From assembly GCA_017632755.1 (NCBI GenBank), contig JAGBQU010000229.1:1-8622 (forward strand): DNA of 8,622 nt. The letters are read 5' to 3'. Source of the DNA: Lachnospiraceae bacterium (GTDB lineage: Bacteria > Bacillota_A > Clostridia > Lachnospirales > Lachnospiraceae). Every line of letters starts with the position of its first letter. Positions within the stretch are counted from its first letter, which is position 1. Positions 1 through 5,802 of this stretch are shown here, piece by piece. Both the position numbers and the translations under genes were made by a program. The notes under the pieces are model-generated. The model searched no databases and was not told the DNA's origin. It was given only the letters and a program-made list of their open reading frames with translations.

Positions 1-494
1 AGAATACCATCACTGTGGGAAAAGACGGCGCAGTAAAGGGTGTCATTGTCGAGGAATTTGACAAGGATTATTATGATCAGAGCAGTCTGGAGACAATGAT
101 CTCGGAAGAGATACAGGAATTTAACAAGGGTGCTGATGCAGTCAGACTCGATACGATCGAGGTGGATGAGAACGGTGCAAATGTGCAGATATCCTATGTG
201 AATGCACAGACATACAAGGAATTTAACGATGTGGAATTCTTTTGCGGTAATGCTTCCGATGCACAGAAGGCCGGTTATGAGCTGGCGGATGTCAGCAACG
301 TGAAGGAAGGAGCTTCCGGACTGACCGCTTCCGAGGTTGCAAACAGCGGCTTAATGCTCCTTGTTTTTGAGGAACCGGTTTGTGTGCGCGTGAGCGGTGC
401 GATCCGTTATGTCAGCACCGGCGTTGAGGTTACCGGGAAAAAGAGCGCAAAGGCGCAGGGTGAAGGCCTTTTTTATATTCTGTTTGAAGCATGA
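1..494 (+). CDS. 3' end of an unrecognised protein (possible lipoprotein or exported protein)
   Basis: The reading frame is open from the window edge (first full codon at position 3) and stops with TGA at 492-494, leaving 163 visible residues; the true start lies upstream. A GTG at 15-17 could be read as a start but has no ribosome binding site, and the frame continues upstream of it. The visible part is acidic and soluble, with no membrane segment. It alternates short beta-type stretches with polar turns (for example a YYD motif at visible residues 23-25 and [15 protein letters not shown] at about 116-130) and ends in a hydrophobic [10 protein letters not shown] do not recognise a catalytic motif. 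From memory, Lachnospiraceae often have a small lipoprotein of unknown function just before the glycyl-tRNA synthetase gene, and this would fit, but the N-terminus that would show a lipobox is missing. It is 61 nt upstream of glyQS and probably shares its transcript. Confidence 0.75.
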   Translation, partial: NTITVGKDGAVKGVIVEEFDKDYYDQSSLETMISEEIQEFNKGADAVRLDTIEVDENGANVQISYVNAQTYKEFNDVEFFCGNASDAQKAGYELADVSNVKEGASGLTASEVANSGLMLLVFEEPVCVRVSGAIRYVSTGVEVTGKKSAKAQGEGLFYILFEA

Positions 495-555
495 GGATAT
501 GGGAATGCGGAAAATGCGTTTCCCTCAAATTAATGAAAAGAGTGAGGAGATCAAG

Positions 556-1944
556 ATGGAAAAGACAATGGATAAGATTGTGGCATTGGCAAAAGCCAGA
601 GGTTTTGTATATCCGGGGTCCGAAATTTACGGTGGACTGGCCAACACATGGGATTACGGCAATCTCGGCGTCGAGCTCAAAAACAATGTAAAGAAAGCAT
701 GGTGGCAGAAATTTATCACCGAGAATAAATACAATGTCGGCGTGGATTGTGCGATTTTGATGAACCCGCAGACATGGGTGGCATCCGGACATCTGGGCGG
801 ATTTTCCGATCCTCTCATGGACTGCCGGGAGTGCCATGAGCGTTTCCGCGCGGACAAGATCATTGAAGATTTTGCGGCTGAGAAGCAGATTGAACTGGAC
901 GGAAGCGTTGACGGATGGAGCCAGGAGAAGATGAAGGACTTCATTGAGCAAAACAACATTCCCTGTCCGACCTGCGGAAAACACAATTTTACCGAGATCC
1001 GTCAGTTTAACCTGATGTTCAAGACCTTCCAGGGCGTCACCGAGGACGCTAAGAATACGGTGTACCTCAGACCCGAAACGGCACAGGGTATCTTTGTGAA
1101 TTTCAAGAATGTACAGAGGACATCCAGAAAGAAGATCCCCTTCGGTATCGGACAGATCGGTAAGTCTTTCCGAAATGAGATCACACCGGGTAACTTCACC
1201 TTCCGTACAAGGGAGTTTGAGCAGATGGAGCTTGAATTTTTCTGTGAGCCGGATACGGATCTGGAATGGTTCGCATACTGGAAACAGTTCTGCATCGACT
1301 GGTTAAAGACGTTGGGAATGAAGGAAGATGAAATGCGTGTCAGGGATCATGACAAGGAAGAGCTCTCCTTCTATTCCAAAGCGACGACAGACATTGAGTT
1401 TCTGTTCCCGTTTGGCTGGGGAGAACTCTGGGGGATTGCGGACAGAACCGATTATGATCTTACACAGCATCAGGAAACATCGGGTCAGGATCTTACATAT
1501 TTTGATGACGTTGCAGGAAAGCGTTATGTGCCTTATGTCATTGAGCCGTCTCTTGGAGCCGACCGTGTAGTGCTCGCCTTCCTTTGCGCCGCATACGATG
1601 AGGAGGAGATCGGAGAGGGTGATGTGAGAACCGTGCTTCATTTCCATCCGGCGCTTGCACCTGTCAAGATCGGTGTGCTGCCTCTGTCCAAGAAGCTGGG
1701 CGAGGGCGCGGAGAAGATCTTTGATCAGCTTTCCAAGAAATATAACTGCGAATATGACGACCGCGGTAATATCGGTAAGAGATATCGCCGTCAGGATGAG
1801 ATCGGTACGCCTTTCTGCGTGACCTACGACTTTGAGTCTGAGCAGGATCAGGCGGTTACCGTCCGTTTCCGCGATACGATGGAACAGGAAAGAATTAAGA
1901 TTGCGGATCTCGATGCATATTTTGCAGATAAATTTACCTTTTAA
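556..1944 (+). CDS. glyQS: Glycyl-tRNA synthetase, alpha2 single-chain class II type
   Basis: This cytoplasmic enzyme charges tRNA-Gly with glycine using ATP. The product is 462 residues, normal for the homodimeric family and distinct from the alpha2beta2 enzyme of many other bacteria. Visible marks are an N-terminal [13 protein letters not shown] (residues 16-28), two Cys pairs that probably form the zinc module (C90/C93 in DCREC and C137/C140 in CPTC), [10 protein letters not shown] (171-180), class II motif 2 around [21 protein letters not shown] (205-225), class II motif 3 at [14 protein letters not shown] (330-343, with the conserved Arg), and a C-terminal anticodon-binding domain from about 360 ([30 protein letters not shown]). 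The frame is open back to 397, but the ATG at 556 is preceded 6 nt upstream by GGAG (546-549), matches the usual N-terminus, and avoids a 98-nt overlap with the upstream gene. No T-box leader fits in the 61-nt gap, so it probably depends on upstream transcription. alaS follows after 53 nt. Confidence 0.97.
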   Translation: MEKTMDKIVALAKARGFVYPGSEIYGGLANTWDYGNLGVELKNNVKKAWWQKFITENKYNVGVDCAILMNPQTWVASGHLGGFSDPLMDCRECHERFRADKIIEDFAAEKQIELDGSVDGWSQEKMKDFIEQNNIPCPTCGKHNFTEIRQFNLMFKTFQGVTEDAKNTVYLRPETAQGIFVNFKNVQRTSRKKIPFGIGQIGKSFRNEITPGNFTFRTREFEQMELEFFCEPDTDLEWFAYWKQFCIDWLKTLGMKEDEMRVRDHDKEELSFYSKATTDIEFLFPFGWGELWGIADRTDYDLTQHQETSGQDLTYFDDVAGKRYVPYVIEPSLGADRVVLAFLCAAYDEEEIGEGDVRTVLHFHPALAPVKIGVLPLSKKLGEGAEKIFDQLSKKYNCEYDDRGNIGKRYRRQDEIGTPFCVTYDFESEQDQAVTVRFRDTMEQERIKIADLDAYFADKFTF

Positions 1945-1997
1945 GCAGGTAATGCGAAACGCCTGTCAGCTTATAAACAATGTGAGGAGAACGCATA

Positions 1998-4652
1998 ATG
2001 AAACAATTTACATCCAATGAATTGAGAGAGGCATGGAAAAAGTTTTATATAGACAGAGGGCATGTAGACGTGGGAGCGGTTTCGCTGGTTTCCGACGGCT
2101 CCACGGGGGTACTTTTCAATGTTGCTGGCATGCAACCCCTGATGCCGTATCTGTTGGGGCAGAAGCACCCTCTGGGAAACCGGCTTTGCAATGTGCAGGG
2201 CTGTGTGCGTACAAATGATATCGATTCGGTCGGTGATAAGAGCCATGTGACCTTCTTTGAAATGATGGGAAGTTGGAGCCTTGGCGATTACTTTAAGAAG
2301 GAGCGCTGCCAGTGGAGCTATGAGCTGCTCACGCAGGTGTTTGGCTTTGATGCGGATCACCTTGCTGCCACCGTATTCGCGGGCGATGAGAATGCGCCGA
2401 GAGATGAGGAAGGTGCGCAGTTCCGCGTTGCCTCCGGATTTAAGAAAGAGAATATCTATTATCTTCCTGCCGAGGATAACTGGTGGGGGCTGGAATACGG
2501 CCCGTGCGGTCCCGACAGTGAGATGTTCTATATTGATGACAGGCCTGCCTGCGGACCGGATTGTAAACCGGGATGTCACTGTGGCAAATATACGGAGCTG
2601 GGCAATGATGTTTTCATGCAGTATGAAAAGCATCAGGATGGTCATCTGACACCGCTGAAACAGAAAAATGTGGATACCGGTTGGGGGCTTGAGCGCATTC
2701 TGGCATTTTTAAACGGAACCAGAGATGTGTATCAGACGGATCTCTTCGCTCCGGTGATCGCATATCTGGAGCAGACATCCGGAAAAAAATATGAGCAGGA
2801 CGAGAAACTCACCAGATCCATGAGGATCCTGGCTGACCACACAAGGACAAGCGTGATGCTGATCGGTGATGAGGCGAAGCTTCTTCCCTCCAATGCAGGT
2901 GCCGGATATGTGTTGCGCCGCCTGATCAGACGTGCCGTCAGACATGCGCGTGTTCTGGGTCTTGGCAAGGAGAAGCTGGTTAAGATCGCGGGCATTTTTA
3001 TCGATGATATCTATGCACAGAGTCATCCGCTTTTACAAAAGAACAGAGAGTTTATCTTAAATGAGTTTGGAAAAGAGATCGACCGCTTCGAGAGTACGCT
3101 CGAGAACGGTATGAAGGAGTTCCGTAAGATCCTCGAGACAAAGCAGCAGGAAAAGCAGCAGGAGATCGACGGTAAATCTGCTTTTTATCTCTATGATACA
3201 TTCGGTTTCCCGATCGAACTGACCGTGGAGCTTGCAGCGGAAGAAGGAATCCGTGTGGATGAGCAGGGATTTGCCGCTGCCATGGAAGAGCAGAAACAAA
3301 AAGCGAGAGATAACCAGAATTTCTCAGCAAAGCTTTCGGCTGGCGCAGATCTGTTTGATGATCTTGACGAGAGCATTGTCAGTGAGTTTGTGGGATACGA
3401 CACTTTGGAGGCGAACAGCAGCATCGTTGCCCTTGCAAATGAAAAGGAGCGCGTTGAAAAGCTTGCGACCGGTGAGAGGGGAACGGTGATCGCTCCCAAA
3501 ACATCTTTCTATGCCACCATGGGCGGACAAAAGGGAGATGTTGGCGTAATCAGCACGGCAAACGGTGAATTCCGCGTCGAGGAGACGATAAAGCTTGTCG
3601 GTGGACGGATCGGTCATGTTGGTGAGGTTGTAAAAGGAAGTGTTTCGGTTGGAGAGGATGCCATCGCGAAAGTGGATGCCACAGGCAGAAGCAATACCTG
3701 CAGAAATCACTCGGCAACACACCTTTTGCAGAAAGCATTGCAGATCGTGCTCGGTGATCATGTGGAGCAGCAGGGTTCCTATCAGGATGCGGACAGAACG
3801 CGTTTTGATTTCAGCCATTCCGGCGTCATGTCTACCGAGGAGATCGCTGCAGTTGAGAAGCTTGTAAATGAAAAAATCCAGGAGGATATTCCGGTTCAGA
3901 CGGATGTCATGGGGATTGAGGAAGCCAAAAAGAGCGGTGCCATGGCTCTGTTCGGTGAGAAGTATGGTGACAGTGTCCGCGTTGTCTCCATGGGTGACTT
4001 CTCCAAGGAACTTTGCGGTGGTACGCATGTAAAGCATACCGGAGATATCGCAGCCTTCAAGATCGTTTCCGAGAGCGGTGTCGCTGCCAGAGTCAGAAGA
4101 ATCGAGGCTTTGACAGGAAACAATGTATTTGCTTACTATCGCACGCTGGAGGAGACGCTTGAAAATGCGGCAAGAGCGGCCAAAACGACAAGTGCAAATC
4201 TGACACAGAAGATCCAGAACATGCAGGCGCAGATCAAGGAACTCTCATCAGAGAACGAATCCTTGAAGGCAAAACTTGCTCAGGATGCACTCGGTGATGT
4301 GATGGATCAGGTGACGGAGATAAAGGGTGTTAAACTTTTGGCAGCCTCTGTTGCAGGCGTGGATATGAACGGCCTTCGGGATCTTGGCGATCAGCTCAAA
4401 GAGAAACTGGGAGAGGGCGTTGTGGTTCTTGTTTCCGAAAAGGACGGCAAGGTAAACCTTGTTGCAATGGCTACACAGGGTGCAATGGATAAGGGTGCGC
4501 ACGCAGGCAATCTGATCAAGGGCATTGCGTCCTTAGTCGGAGGTGGCGGAGGTGGTCGCCCGAACATGGCTCAGGCAGGTGGTAAGAATCCTGCGGGGAT
4601 CGATGCGGCACTTGCCCGGGCGAAGACGGTTTTGGAGGAGCAACTCAAATAA
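1998..4652 (+). CDS. alaS: Alanyl-tRNA synthetase with variant catalytic-domain motifs
   Basis: This cytoplasmic class II enzyme charges tRNA-Ala and clears mischarged Ser/Gly-tRNA-Ala. At 884 residues it is full length. Domains seen: aminoacylation domain (about 1-240) with TFFEMMGSWSLGDYFKKE (85-102) as motif 2 and GWGLERILAFLNG (228-240) as motif 3; a tRNA-recognition middle domain with GAGYVLRRLIRRAVRHA (301-317) and FYLYDTFGFPIELT (396-409); an editing domain with the zinc ligands HSATH (H571, H575) and CGGTH (C673, H677); a coiled coil (about 715-762); and a C-terminal DHHA1 domain ending in a Gly-rich run and PNMAQAGGK (855-863). Two oddities: the stretch RLCNVQGCVRTNDIDSVGD (62-80) replaces the longer textbook RAGGKHNDLENVG version, and a Cys-rich insert (C185, C189, C193, C195) sits between GPCGPDSEMFY and the ELGNDVFMQY segment. 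Start ATG has GAGGAG (1984-1989) 8 nt upstream. No reading-frame damage is seen. Confidence 0.97.
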   Translation: MKQFTSNELREAWKKFYIDRGHVDVGAVSLVSDGSTGVLFNVAGMQPLMPYLLGQKHPLGNRLCNVQGCVRTNDIDSVGDKSHVTFFEMMGSWSLGDYFKKERCQWSYELLTQVFGFDADHLAATVFAGDENAPRDEEGAQFRVASGFKKENIYYLPAEDNWWGLEYGPCGPDSEMFYIDDRPACGPDCKPGCHCGKYTELGNDVFMQYEKHQDGHLTPLKQKNVDTGWGLERILAFLNGTRDVYQTDLFAPVIAYLEQTSGKKYEQDEKLTRSMRILADHTRTSVMLIGDEAKLLPSNAGAGYVLRRLIRRAVRHARVLGLGKEKLVKIAGIFIDDIYAQSHPLLQKNREFILNEFGKEIDRFESTLENGMKEFRKILETKQQEKQQEIDGKSAFYLYDTFGFPIELTVELAAEEGIRVDEQGFAAAMEEQKQKARDNQNFSAKLSAGADLFDDLDESIVSEFVGYDTLEANSSIVALANEKERVEKLATGERGTVIAPKTSFYATMGGQKGDVGVISTANGEFRVEETIKLVGGRIGHVGEVVKGSVSVGEDAIAKVDATGRSNTCRNHSATHLLQKALQIVLGDHVEQQGSYQDADRTRFDFSHSGVMSTEEIAAVEKLVNEKIQEDIPVQTDVMGIEEAKKSGAMALFGEKYGDSVRVVSMGDFSKELCGGTHVKHTGDIAAFKIVSESGVAARVRRIEALTGNNVFAYYRTLEETLENAARAAKTTSANLTQKIQNMQAQIKELSSENESLKAKLAQDALGDVMDQVTEIKGVKLLAASVAGVDMNGLRDLGDQLKEKLGEGVVVLVSEKDGKVNLVAMATQGAMDKGAHAGNLIKGIASLVGGGGGGRPNMAQAGGKNPAGIDAALARAKTVLEEQLK

Positions 4653-4675
4653 ATTGGAAGCAATTTCGTAAATTG
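4651..4675 (+). repeat. AT-rich alternating inverted repeat after alaS
   Basis: Immediately at the alaS stop codon AAATTG (4651-4656) is followed by its complement CAATTT (4661-4666) and then by a second AAATTG (4670-4675). The middle arm can pair with either neighbour (loops of 4 or 3 nt). The stems are 6 bp and AT-rich, and no U-rich run follows, so it is not a standard intrinsic terminator. It could be a weak mRNA end structure or simply chance in AT-rich DNA. Confidence 0.35.
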
Positions 4676-4697
4676 AGTGGAAATTTCAAAAAAACTG

Positions 4698-4725
4698 TTG
4701 ACGAATGGAAAAATTATGCTATAAT
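4698..4725 (+). promoter_or_regulatory. Sigma-A type promoter of rpsU with extended -10
   Basis: A -35 box TTGACG (4698-4703) is separated by 16 nt from a perfect -10 box TATAAT (4720-4725), which is preceded by TG at 4717-4718 (extended -10). The AT-rich run just upstream (about 4681-4694, containing a stretch of A) resembles an UP element, as expected for a strongly expressed ribosomal protein gene. Transcription would start near 4731-4733, giving a leader of about 75 nt before the rpsU ATG. Confidence 0.85.
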
Positions 4726-4754
4726 AGCATGTGTGCATAAGTGCATAAAAAATA

Positions 4755-4789
4755 CCCATTCAGTCATGTTGCTTGAAGGGACTGAAGGG
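4755..4789 (+). promoter_or_regulatory. rpsU leader stem-loop covering a Shine-Dalgarno-like element
   Basis: CCC (4755-4757), a bulged A, and TTCAGTC (4759-4765) pair with GACTGAA (4780-4786) and GGG (4787-4789): ten base pairs with one bulge and a 14-nt loop. The 3' arm takes up the GGG of the GGGAGG at 4787-4792. The element TGAAGGGA occurs twice (4774-4781 and 4783-4790), so CCC plus TTCA can pair with either copy; the second pairing is longer. The structure is seen by eye only; a regulatory role, for example feedback on S21 synthesis, is inference. Confidence 0.5.
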
Positions 4790-4799
4790 AGGTTAGGTG
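4787..4799 (+). promoter_or_regulatory. rpsU ribosome binding region with two candidate Shine-Dalgarno sites
   Basis: GGGAGG (4787-4792) is the stronger match to the 16S tail but ends 14 nt before the ATG, which is long. AGGTG (4795-4799) is a shorter match at a better distance of 7 nt. Only the first is partly held in the leader hairpin. Which one is used cannot be decided from the sequence. Confidence 0.55.
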
Positions 4800-4806
4800 T
4801 GAAGAT

Positions 4807-4983
4807 ATGTCAAATGTAATCGTAAAAGATAACGAGACTTTAGATAGCGCTTTACGTCGCTTTAAAAGAAGCTGTGCTAAGGCTGGTATCCAACAGGAGA
4901 TCCGCAAGAGAGAGCACTATGAGAAGCCGAGCGTAAAACGTAAAAAGAAATCTGAAGCGGCAAGAAAACGCAAATATAACTAG
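4807..4983 (+). CDS. rpsU: 30S ribosomal protein S21 (bS21)
   Basis: The product has 58 residues, a normal length for S21. It begins [20 protein letters not shown], the family's usual N-terminus, continues with a helix holding SCAKAGI (22-28) and [12 protein letters not shown] (31-42), and ends in a very basic tail rich in Lys and Arg (43-58) that binds 16S rRNA. S21 sits on the 30S platform near the anti-Shine-Dalgarno region and helps initiation. The gene is a single-gene unit here: its own strong promoter lies 104 to 82 nt upstream and an intrinsic terminator follows 4 nt after the stop. The codon choice is highly regular, as expected for an abundant protein. It is below 60 residues and easy to miss in ORF calls. 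Confidence 0.97.
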   Translation: MSNVIVKDNETLDSALRRFKRSCAKAGIQQEIRKREHYEKPSVKRKKKSEAARKRKYN

Positions 4984-4987
4984 AATG

Positions 4988-5024
4988 TAAAGTCCTTGGC
5001 ATGATTCTACCGAGGACTTTATTA
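4988..5024 (+). terminator. Intrinsic terminator of rpsU
   Basis: AAAGTCCTTGG (4989-4999) pairs with CCGAGGACTTT (5010-5020) over 11 bp with one G-U pair and a 10-nt loop; T4988 and A5021 add one more pair. The 3' side runs into TTTATTATT, a moderate U-rich tract. It begins 4 nt after the rpsU stop codon. Confidence 0.8.
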
Positions 5025-5046
5025 TTGCACATGGCTGCATGTGCAA
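5025..5046 (+). repeat. Perfect 9-bp inverted repeat between rpsU terminator and the next gene
   Basis: TTGCACATG (5025-5033) and CATGTGCAA (5038-5046) are exact complements around a 4-nt loop GCTG. It starts right at the end of the rpsU terminator's U-rich tract and ends 12 nt before the GGGGAG ribosome binding site of the next gene. It may be a second 3'-end hairpin, a 5'-leader hairpin, or an operator. No U-tract follows it. A weak promoter-like pair, TTGGCA (4996-5001) and TATTAT (5020-5025) 18 nt apart, would put a start near 5032, inside this repeat. Confidence 0.6.
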
Positions 5047-5073
5047 AGCTTGATCAACGGGGAGAGATAAAGA

Positions 5074-5664
5074 ATGTGGACGAGAGAGTTTATGGGTACG
5101 GATGTCCTCCATCTTGCGCAGATCTTTATCATGTACAGCATGATGGGCTGGCTGATCGAGACGATTTACATATCCATATGTGACAGAAAACTGACAAACA
5201 GAGGGTTTGCGGCGAGTCCGCTTTGCCCGATTTATGGCTTTGGCGGATTGCTCGGGTATATGGTTCTCCATCCTTTGGCGGAGCATAAGTTCGTGCTTTA
5301 TGTGACCGGCGCTCTGCTGGCAACGGCATTTGAATTTTTGGTAGCGAAGCTGATGGAAAAGACGCTTGGTGATGTGTGGTGGGACTACAGTGAGAAACCC
5401 TTCAATTATCAGGGAGTCATCTGTGTGGAGAGTACACTTGCCTGGGGACTTTACGCAGTTGTCGTGGTGTGTTATCTGCAGGACTTTTTGATGAGGACTA
5501 TTGATCGTATACCGATGAAGGTTGCTATCATTTCCTGCCGTATCATCATGGTCGTATACGCGGTTGATTTTGTGTATCACCTTGCGATCGCGTTGCATCT
5601 TAATCTGCGGGATTATGGGAAAAAGCTTCGTGATACCTATCAGGCTATCCGTGAAAAGTGGTAG
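5074..5664 (+). CDS. Multi-pass membrane protein of the CmpB / DUF1113 family (putative ABC-transporter type IV)
   Basis: The 196-residue protein has about five hydrophobic segments (roughly 12-33, 53-69, 74-94, 114-137 and 149-174) and a short charged C-terminus. Family-type motifs are GWLIETIY (25-32), NRGFAASPLCPIYGFGGLLG (42-61) and WWDYSEKPFNYQGVICVE (102-119), which I associate with the Pfam family named 'putative ABC-transporter type IV' (CmpB). Despite that name there is no ATPase motif in it and no partner ATPase beside it, so transport is not shown; the biochemical role is unknown to me. Start ATG 5074 has GGGGAG (5059-5064) 9 nt upstream. It lies alone between the rpsU terminator and the liv promoter, so it may be transcribed by its own weak promoter or by readthrough of rpsU. 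The terminator at 5730-5760 may end its transcript. Confidence 0.85.
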   Translation: MWTREFMGTDVLHLAQIFIMYSMMGWLIETIYISICDRKLTNRGFAASPLCPIYGFGGLLGYMVLHPLAEHKFVLYVTGALLATAFEFLVAKLMEKTLGDVWWDYSEKPFNYQGVICVESTLAWGLYAVVVVCYLQDFLMRTIDRIPMKVAIISCRIIMVVYAVDFVYHLAIALHLNLRDYGKKLRDTYQAIREKW

Positions 5665-5681
5665 ACGGTCGGAAGAAACAG

Positions 5682-5710
5682 TTGACAAAAGATATAAAGT
5701 ATTTTATCAT
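5682..5710 (+). promoter_or_regulatory. Sigma-A type promoter upstream of livJ
   Basis: A consensus -35 TTGACA (5682-5687) and a -10 TATCAT (5705-5710) are separated by the ideal 17 nt. Transcription should begin near 5717, about 86 nt before the livJ start. It begins 17 nt after the stop of the preceding gene. No other good promoter lies between here and livJ. Confidence 0.75.
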
Positions 5711-5729
5711 GCTTTTGAGGCAGAGAGTT

Positions 5730-5760
5730 GAGGCTTCTTGATTCCAAGAAGTCTCTTTTT
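5730..5760 (+). terminator. Intrinsic terminator in the livJ leader (possible attenuator)
   Basis: GAGGCTTCTTG (5730-5740) pairs with CAAGAAGTCTC (5745-5755) over 11 bp with a single G-U pair and a 4-nt loop, followed directly by five T residues (5756-5760). It is well formed. It is 66 nt after the stop of the membrane-protein gene and so may end that transcript, but it is also downstream of the only good livJ promoter, so livJ transcripts must pass it. That makes attenuation possible. Confidence 0.8.
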
Positions 5761-5802
5761 ACATTCCCGCTTCAAAGCTGTTTAGTTAAAAGGAGGAAAA
5801 TT

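Noticed and set aside
500..523. Hairpin GGGAA/TTCCC between the first gene and glyQS
   Set aside because: The stem is only 5 bp with a 14-nt loop and lacks a U-tract, so it is too weak to call as a terminator or regulator.
397..555. Upstream extension of glyQS to ATG 397
   Set aside because: It would overlap the preceding gene and lacks a ribosome binding site; ATG 556 has a well-spaced GGAG and the expected N-terminus.
1945..1997. T-box or small regulatory RNA between glyQS and alaS
   Set aside because: The gap is only 53 nt and has no T-box core; the one short GCG/CGC hairpin is not significant.
1971..2645. 224-codon antisense frame at the alaS 5' end
   Set aside because: Same reasoning: it is antisense to conserved AlaRS catalytic motifs and has no independent support.
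3324..4037. 237-codon antisense frame inside alaS
   Set aside because: It lies wholly within a clear alaS reading frame, with no motif or ribosome binding site to support it.
4852..5688. 278-codon open frame on the minus strand across rpsU and the CmpB-family gene
   Set aside because: It is antisense to two well-supported genes, starts at a TTG without a ribosome binding site, and its translation shows no recognisable domain. It is a shadow of the opposite strand.
5709..5741. Possible 10-residue leader peptide MLLRQRVEAS with two Leu codons before the livJ terminator
   Set aside because: Its ATG overlaps the -10 box and so lies upstream of the predicted transcription start. It has no ribosome binding site.
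5791..5802. Possible CodY site near the livJ ribosome binding site
   Set aside because: Only the half GAAAATT (5796-5802) matches; the other half of the palindrome is absent.
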